NCBI GenBank assembly: GCA_023213395.1
Contig: CM041465.1
Coordinates: 70,377,741-70,441,740 of the forward strand
Reading direction: 5' to 3'
Origin: Cycas panzhihuaensis
Taxonomy: Eukaryota > Cycadophyta
DNA length: 64,000 nucleotides
The notes under the pieces are model-generated. The model did not search any database, was not told the origin of the DNA, and saw only the letters and a program-made list of their open reading frames with translations. Both the position numbers and the translations under genes were made by a program. Shown in pieces: positions 57,481-64,000 of this stretch (its first letter is position 1; each line of letters starts with the position of its first letter).

Positions 57481-57950
57481 CCTAGAAGATTTTGGTGTGG
57501 CGATGCATACCTTAATTGATGATCAAAAAACATGAAGTCAACTTGCTAGTCAAACTTTGTTAGTAGATACCAATGACTCCAGTGATCTTGATTCATTTGA
57601 TGAAGCAAAAAGTGATCCACGATAGAGAGCTACAATGGAGGAGAAGTATAGTTCTCTACTGAAGAATGACATATGGGATTTGGTTCCACTACCTCTAATG
57701 AAGAACCTTGTTGGATACAAATGGGCTTATAAGATAAAGTTCTACTCTGATAGAAAGATGGATAAGTATAAGGCTAGACTTATTGCACATGGATTCAAGA
57801 AAAAATAAGGAATTGACTATGAGGAGACGTTTGCACTTGTCTCTAGAATAACAACAATTTGATTACTTATTTCCTTATTAGTTTCTTATAGTTACGAGTT
57901 ATGCTAGATGGACATAAAGTTTACATTCCTTAATAGAGATCTAAAGGGGG

Positions 57951-58020
<70 letters not shown>

Positions 58021-58345
58021 CATAGCCTCTGGGATTCATTAAGGATGGCCAGGAACACCTTGTCTACCATCTGAAGAAGTCAATCTATGGATTGAAACAA
58101 GCACCTCATGCTTAGTATGAAAAGATGGATGCAAACTTGAAAGTTGAAGGTTTCAAGATTTTAGAACTTGACCCGAATCTATATGTGAATAGAAGAGGGA
58201 CTTCAATAGTTACTTGTGTGGTGTATGTAGATGATTTGGTCATCGGCTATAACTGTGGCAAGTCTATTGCTAAAGTCAAATCTAATCTAGAAGCTTCATT
58301 TGATATGACAGACCTTGGGAAACTTCACTACTTCTTAGGCATTTA
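57481..58345 (+). pseudogene. Element L reverse transcriptase, interrupted by a microsatellite
   Basis: LLKNDIWDLVPLPLMKNLVG, KWAYKIKFYSDRKMDKYKAR and IDYEETFALVSRI are followed by a dinucleotide run (57951-58018), then FIKDGQEHLVYHLKKSIYGL and an open frame 58125-58346 with the intact catalytic motif YVDD at 58224-58235. A TAG at 58113-58115 replaces a conserved Trp. Confidence 0.85.
57951..58018 (+). repeat. (AT)n(GT)n microsatellite inside the element L reverse transcriptase
   Basis: About six AT units followed by about 28 GT units. It lies where the family has a short Asp-Ile-Tyr-Met stretch whose codons (GATATATATATG-like) are already AT-alternating, so the tract probably grew from coding sequence. 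Confidence 0.95.
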
Positions 58346-59254
58346 GGTTAGGTAGATGGATGAGAGGATCATGTTATTGCAGTCTTAATATATGAATAAC
58401 TTGCTGTAAAAATCAAGAATGTAGAATTATAAACTAGTTGCAATACCATGTGTAAAAGGCACAAAGTTGCAGAAGGATATGGCCAAGCCCTCTGTAGATG
58501 GCACCAAATATCACTAGTTGGTATAGAGTCTAATCTATTTGACTCATACCAGGCCTGATATCATATATACTATTAGGTTGGTTTCTTGCTATATGCAGAA
58601 TCCTGAAGAATCTCATTTAGTTGTAACAAAGTAGATTCTAAAGTATTTAAAGGGGATAATCAACCTTGGTCTCAAATATTATTGAGGTGAAGAGATACAG
58701 CTACATGGCTATATGAATGCTCATTGGGGAGGAGATTTTAACGATTGAAAGTCCACTTTTAGATACTTGTTTAGTGTTGGCAGTGGATTTATTTCATGGT
58801 AGTCGAAGAAGCAACATACAATGGCACTATCTTCTACAAAGATAGAATATTAATGACTCAATGCTAGTGCAAAGGAATCCATATGGTTGCAAGGTCTCTT
58901 AGAGTTTCCAATGGATACCTAGTTATCTTTATTGATAATTAGAGTACCATTTGCTTATCAAAGAATCTAGAGTTTCATACATATATAAAGCATATCAAGA
59001 TTCAACATCATTACATTCATGAATAAATCAAGTGAGGGAAGTTATAGGTTGACTACTATCCAAGTGAATTCCAACTTGTAGACATGTTCATCAAACTTCT
59101 CAATGAAGATTAATTCACAGAGATATGTACTAGACTTGGACTCAGTAATGTTATCCTTGAGAGGGGATGTATCGACAAGGATAAAGAAGTTGCATGATAA
59201 TCCAAGCCTTTGTGATAACACATCTTTTGTAGTTAGTAGGCTCCCCACATTCAT
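58346..59254 (+). pseudogene. Element L RNase H
   Basis: YLTHTRPDIIYTIRL-like sequence at 58545, ILKYLKGIINLGLKYY at 58640, and SKKQHTMALSSTKIEY at 58805-58850, with the Gln before SKKQ changed to TAG (58800-58802). HYIHE and the DMFIK tail follow to about 59100. Confidence 0.8.
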
Positions 59255-59266
59255 ATTAAGGGGGGA
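59255..59266 (+). other. Element L polypurine tract
   Basis: TTAAGGGGGGA runs into the 3' LTR. Confidence 0.88.
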
Positions 59267-59628
59267 TGTTAACACGACAGTTAATTATTAAGCCACTTAG
59301 TTAATATTAATGTGGTTTAATTAAGCAAAAATGTGTGAAGCCAAAAGGTACAACTTATTCAGAGGGTCATAACCCTAATAGGGTGACACCTCTTGGAAGA
59401 ATATATAATCCTTGAGCCCTTGTATATTTAATGTATCAAGTCATTATGAAATAATCAATGTGATCCATCAAGGATCCTTTTGTGGTGGGTTTTTTACTAA
59501 AAGGGTTTTCCCACGTAAATCCTGTGTAATGTACATCTATTTTCTATATGTATATTTATTTGATTGTTATGTATGGTTAAAGATTCTATGGATTGGAATA
59601 TTTATATATGATTTCACATTCCTGAACA
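59267..59628 (+). repeat. Element L 3' LTR
   Basis: 362 bp, TGTTAACACG to CCTGAACA, about 45 differences from 53286-53647. Confidence 0.92.
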
Positions 59629-59633
59629 TTGCC

Positions 59634-60180
59634 AATTGAAAAGGAATGATCATAAGGGTGGCATTCAATAAGTTGTTTTATATAAATTTATGTTATGGCT
59701 AGGTTGTATTTAAGGGTGATGAGAATTTAATATCCATAAAGAGCAAAAAATAGGGACATGCTGATAGCTAAAGCATCTCAAGTAAGTTTTAAGTATTTTG
59801 TTAAAGGGCTTCTGATTAGGCATCTATTTGGGGATGATATGCCAAACTCATATTGAAGGAGGTTCATACTATTATGAAAAGTTCTTGCCAAAATATACTA
59901 GTAAACTTAGGTTTATGGTCATATAATATAGTGGATGAAAACCTGTGAAAGTAAAATATCACTTAGATGTATAAATCAATAAGGCAAGGTTCTATATATG
60001 ATGTACAAGTTGGGAGAAAATAAGTATATTTTGTCAGTCTATCAAAAATAACCAAAATCAAATCAAACCTAGTGGAGAGCAATAATTTTTTGATAAAACC
60101 CATGGCAATATCCTATTATTTTCCCTGTGGAATATGTAAGGGCTGAATTAGTACAAGTTGGGCCTTAGTATCAATCTTAT
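59634..60180 (-). pseudogene. Element K integrase core
   Basis: Minus strand reads a GFIKKLLLSTRFDLILV segment (about 60110), where Asp of the first catalytic position is Gly, then a DHKPKF segment (about 59920) and SLAYHPQIDA (about 59830) with the residues leading to the catalytic Glu. HPYDHSFSIGN at 59650 runs into the L insertion. Confidence 0.72.
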
Positions 60181-60900
60181 TTCTTAGTCATATATCACAT
60201 TCTATAACAAATATAAGAATGGAAGGATTCATACATGGTTAGAAAAAATCTACATGAATACATCCATATGTTTTGTAAAAATCTTAGTGAACCCCTATAG
60301 GAGTGGAGTGTTATTCTATCAGGATGTAAATGATAAAGGTGGATGTTAGGTGGATAAAATTATGATTTTTATATAGAAGGAGATCATTATAAGTGGACTA
60401 GTCCATGCAATTTTTGGCTTTGGAAGCCTATTGGGATTAGTCTAATTGGGCTTGATTTTTATTCACCAAATCCTTTATGTAAGTTAGTTGAAGTGTGGAA
60501 ATAGCATGGATAAGGGTTTTTAGGGAAGTCTCACTACCAAAAGGTAGATGGAAGAGTGAATCAATGATAATATTATCTTTTCCCTTCTTATAGGTGATAA
60601 TAAAATCAAATACATATAAGCTATCAATCTATTTAGCCTACTCTTTAGATAATTCTAGTTGGTCTAATAGGTGACAAAGGCTATGGTGATTAATTAAGAT
60701 GGTGAACATCAAGCCAAAGAGCTATTGACACTATGTGTAAGATAAGTTTCATCTCTTTTTGATAGGTGGATAATTGAATCTCATTGTCCTTATGTTTTTA
60801 ACTTTCAAATGCAATGGGATGAAAATGTTAGGCCTAAACACAAAAGAATCATATTCAAGCTAAAAAGGTTATAAAAAATTAGACATAGAAAGGACCAAAG
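60181..60900 (-). pseudogene. Element K RNase H and linker to integrase
   Basis: HLPFGSETSLKTLIHAI (about 60530) resembles the Asp-Ala-Leu-Ser-Arg-type end of Ty3 RNase H and the linker after it. Earlier parts are heavily decayed. Confidence 0.5.
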
Positions 60901-61660
60901 TGGACATCATAATGGTTTTAAGCTAATTGAAATGGTCTATTACCATAGGGAACTATTATAATAAGTCATTTTAAAGTAAGTTGGTTAGTGCAGTAATCAA
61001 GAAAGCATTGTTTTAAATGAAAGGATGATAGAACCCTATGAGGTCTAGGAAGGCTTACAACTATGTGAGGTTCTTAAGGACATACCAAGTGATGATATTG
61101 AGAATTTATACAAGTTTACTCTAACACTTTCCATATAAATGATATGGACTAAGTACTATAACTCAGATTTACCAAATTCATACTTGGATAGATTTGCTGG
61201 TTAAAGATTTGGAATATCGTTTCTAAATGTTGAAGGTGGTGACTCATATAAAAACTATGAACAAGGATGTCATCAAAGAAAATAATGATGAACATTCATA
61301 TATGGGTCCAAAAACTCTATTCATTATGGCTTAGAATATGGTTGGAGTATTACATAATCCAAATGGTATCACTTGGAACTTGAAGTAGTCGTGGTACATT
61401 CAGAAGGCATTTTTGTAATGGTCTTCAAGGGTGATTAGGATTTGGTAATAGCTAGATTAAAGATCATGTTTAAGAAAGATGGCAACACCATGAATCTTAT
61501 CAAGCATATCATCAATCTTAGGGTTTTGAAACTTATTTTTTATTGTGATTTTATGAAGTTTTTAATAATCTATATAGAGTCAAAATAGGCCATCTTTTTT
61601 TGGTATGAGGATAATGGGTGCCACATAGGAATTTTTATTAGGCTAGATAATATTTATATC
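60901..61660 (-). pseudogene. Element K reverse transcriptase
   Basis: Minus strand has YVAPIILIPKKDGLF (about 61610), FQVIPFG-like sequence, and IIFFDDILVHS with the catalytic FFDD at 61280-61269, the Ty3 form of the motif. Stops and shifts are frequent, so it is inactive. Confidence 0.8.
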
Positions 61661-62599
61661 TATTTGTTTAATTACATTTATGATTTTCTCAATCTTATTG
61701 TTTGGAAATACAAATTATGGTAAGATCTTAAGCTAATGGGGTCATGGGGTTTCTTAAGTTTAATTGAGTGATGAAAACCATGATTTGATGAGGGTGTATT
61801 TATGTTGGGCAACGAGACAAATATTGACTGATACTTTGATAAAAGTACCTAAATATTTAGGTGAATATCTTATTGAGGTTAGATATTATTAATATAAATA
61901 ATATATTTGAGACTACTAGCCAAGTGTTTCCACATTTAATTTGGGATGATGACTTTGTTAGGGGGTAACTAGATACCATGTAATTTATGAGTTTGGCCCA
62001 TGCAGTCCTTAAATAAGATGAAAGGGATTATTATAAGAGTTATTAGTATTATATATGTCAAGTGTTTAGATCCATTAAAGTCCAAGGATTGCATTTAATC
62101 CTTCTATGGATAGGGCATACAAGTCATCAATTAGGTGATAAGAATCAATCTATACCATTATATTTTGTTATAGTACCAACATAATACAGGGTTTGGTGGC
62201 CTAATAAGGAACAAATAAACATAGTTTTGGGAATAATATAAAGGTTTAACTATCTTACTAAGGAAATTTCAATGAAGTTTAATGATTTCCTACTATTAAT
62301 TAGGATTGTGACGGGGGTCTTCTTGATTTTCTCTTCTATTCATAGGGGTTCTAGGTAGGGTGTGGTTAAGACAATAATCAAGGAAATTTTTGTTTAGGGA
62401 TCAGGAAGGAGTTCTTAGAGGGGCTCCTTATTAGGCTCAATCTCAGAGTCAGAGTCTTCATCTAAAGTAGGATCAATTATGAAGATCATTCACATTGCCT
62501 TGTACACCTTCAAGTACCTAAGGATATGTCAATTTACTTTCATTGTCAGAATATGGACATCATCTACTACTAGTTTTATAGTTGATCATAACATTATTT
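61661..62599 (-). pseudogene. Element K protease region, heavily decayed
   Basis: Position between Gag and reverse transcriptase implies the protease, but I could not find a convincing Asp-Ser/Thr-Gly active site. Assignment is by order only. Confidence 0.35.
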
Positions 62600-63418
62600 T
62601 ATAGTTGATCATTGCATTTACTCAGTTTTGAGCTTTTAGTTAAAAAATCAGGGTCATTGATACCATGTGGTGTCTTATCTAAATGATGTTGCTTGCTCTA
62701 CTATAAACTCAACCTTAATTGCTTTAGCTTTGGACATGGCCTCCCTTAGACTAAATAAGGATGTAGCCATTAGGCACATATGAATGCACTCTTTAAGTCT
62801 TAATATATAAATATCAATAAGTGTATCCCAATCAAGTGAATGGGAAACTCGAGTATATAATTCTTAAAATTCATTAATTTAAGCCTCTACTAATATTATT
62901 TGATTTAGTCAAGTGAGTTGCCTAAAGAAAGAGTTATTTGATGTGTCATCATATTATTCAAAACAATTCTAATAGAATTGTCCCCATGTTTAGATGGATG
63001 AATTTGCATGAAACCACTAATAAAATAAATGGTGTGCTTTCCCTTTTAGATGAATTGAGGAAAATATGATTTGGTCTACCAAGGACATAAGATTCAAGGA
63101 GAAGTAGGGTTCTAACTTATTGATTCAACTTCGTGAAGGATCCTTGTTAATATTAGGGTTAAATATTAGGACTATAATCTTGTGATTAAATTGTGGTTTC
63201 CTTAATGATGAAGGGGGTAGTGTTCTAGTGGGTGGTGGTAAGGGGCCTTTTAGATTGGATGTATATGGGTTATTAGAATTGGTCATTAGTTGTCAAAGTA
63301 TCTTCTTAAATTTTTAATTAAGGTCATCTTATCACTGGTCACTCTAGTGTTGTATTTTCCAAATGACTTGTCTCAAATTTATTATTTCCTATGAGAGAGT
63401 AGCAATGTTTGGAGCCAT
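62600..63418 (-). pseudogene. Element K Gag
   Basis: ATG at 63418 begins MAPNIATLS. KLEPYFSLNLMSLVDQIIFS (about 63080), IHLKGKAHHLFY, WFHANSSI, TWGQFY, FFRQLT and EF.ELYTRVSHSLDWDTLIDI (about 62850) follow in the order of plant Ty3 Gag. Many stops. Just upstream (63440-63480) a short GGGTTTGAG-ACTCCCTCAA unit is repeated. Confidence 0.72.
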
Positions 63419-64000
63419 TTCTTAAAAGTGTACAAGGGTTTGAGTTACTCCCTCAAGGGTTTGAGACACTCCCTCAAAGTTTGCTTTTAATGCTTGGATG
63501 TAATTCACTTGGGTTGAAGAGGGGGGGGTGCATTGAAGAATAATCTAGTGTCATAAGAAATATGAAGGCAAATTGTAAAAAGAGGAATAGATCTAGAAGA
63601 AAGATGTTACTAAAAGGGGAAATAAGGAGCTAGAAAGGGATTAAAGATTTGGGGATTGATATACAAGAGGATAGGAGTGTTATATATATTTATATATTGT
63701 TAACCTTTAAGGCATAATTATGTATGGATAGGGTGAAAATGAGGTACTAATCTCATTTATTCCATCACAATAAGCGTGATTAGCGTATTTTAATAACACA
63801 CAATATTATATGTGTTTTTTAAGTTAGTGGGGCCCACTTGCTATTTTTTGTTAAAACATTAGGTTGAGATTGACCTAAACCAAAATGATCATCATGAAGT
63901 CCTAATTAAAATAAGGCATATATATGACTAGGTAAAAGTTTTGGCCTGATACTTTTTTTTTTTCTATATAGACTCTACTAGTGCAAGTTTCATCTAAATT
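63419..64000 (-). other. Upstream of the element K Gag, probably leader
   Basis: No gene or clear LTR. GCCTGATAC at 63944-63952 is a partial match to a minus-strand tRNA-Met-type primer site, which would put K's 5' LTR just past the window, but the match is short. Confidence 0.3.

Larger units (their letters stand above)
53286..59628 (+). mobile_element. Element L: full-length decayed Copia retrotransposon inside K
   Basis: Two 362-bp LTRs (53286-53647, 59267-59628; about 88% alike) start TGTTAACA. Primer site at 53648 and purine tract at 59255-59266. All Copia domains lie on the plus strand in order. Flanking pentamers TTACT (53281-53285) and TTGCC (59629-59633) match at three positions, with both differences transitions. 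Continuity of K's integrase across the two ends confirms the insertion. Confidence 0.93.
52457..63500 (-). mobile_element. Element K: Ty3/gypsy retrotransposon split by L
   Basis: Minus-strand order is Gag (63418-62600), protease region, reverse transcriptase with FFDD, RNase H, integrase core to 59634, then after L the integrase C-terminal part (53285-52850) and an LTR-like segment. Reverse transcriptase before integrase is the Ty3 order. The protein runs across the L insertion (HSFSIGN on one side, the PYKK segment and KLSPHYYGPY on the other). The 5' LTR is not seen and probably lies beyond 64000. Confidence 0.8.

Noticed and set aside
63940-63960. Partial minus-strand primer site for K
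   Set aside because: Only part of the tRNA-Met-type core matches and the expected LTR lies outside the window, so it is not listed as a site.
1-64000. CRISPR arrays, bacterial operons, rRNA or viral genomes
   Set aside because: No regularly spaced repeats with unique spacers, no ribosomal motifs and no pararetrovirus-type proteins; all pol motifs fall in Copia or Ty3 order between LTRs.

Overview
This is nuclear DNA from a seed plant, most likely gene-poor heterochromatin of a large genome. There is no convincing intact host gene, tRNA, rRNA or CRISPR array. Nearly the whole window is LTR retrotransposons. Paired LTRs, 5-bp target-site duplications (TSDs), tRNA-Met-type primer-binding sites (PBSs), polypurine tracts (PPTs) and plant Copia or Ty3 protein motifs support this. 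The species cannot be named from the sequence.

Layout (letters are my labels). A, 466-10131 (+): a GC-rich element with ~2.5 kb LTRs, gag and protease only, Tat/Ogre-like, TSD AACTG. B, 11218-13325 (+): a small non-autonomous element with 247-bp LTRs, TSD AGTTT. C, 14345-17487 (-): a Copia fragment. D, 17488-33628 (+): a gag-only element. It is interrupted by E, 20946-33266 (-), gag-only, TSD CTATA. E is in turn interrupted by F, 21943-27099 (+), a complete but frameshifted Copia element, TSD ATGCT. G, about 34500-47430 (+): a broken Copia element holding two further minus-strand Copia elements, H (36246-41598) and I (42092-47203, TSD AAAAT). J, about 49200-52456 (+): LTR, PBS and gag remnants of a Copia element. 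K, about 52457-63500 (-): a Ty3/gypsy element split by L, 53286-59628 (+), a complete Copia element.

The nesting gives the order of events. D is older than E, which is older than F, and hand-compared LTR identity agrees (about 86%, 92% and 99%). G is older than H and I, and K is older than L. Most Copia genes are dead, and many stops lie where the family has Trp or Gln, as cytosine deamination would produce. D and E encode only a Gag remnant related to that of C, so they were probably moved by enzymes supplied in trans.

The least ordinary parts are: a gene-like block inside E (28680-31200) with possible exon remnants on the opposite strand, perhaps captured host sequence; an array of AGATCT words in E's leader; patchy, indel-rich divergence in A and F that may be assembly error; and a dinucleotide repeat grown inside the reverse-transcriptase gene of L. 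I found no convincing new biological system.
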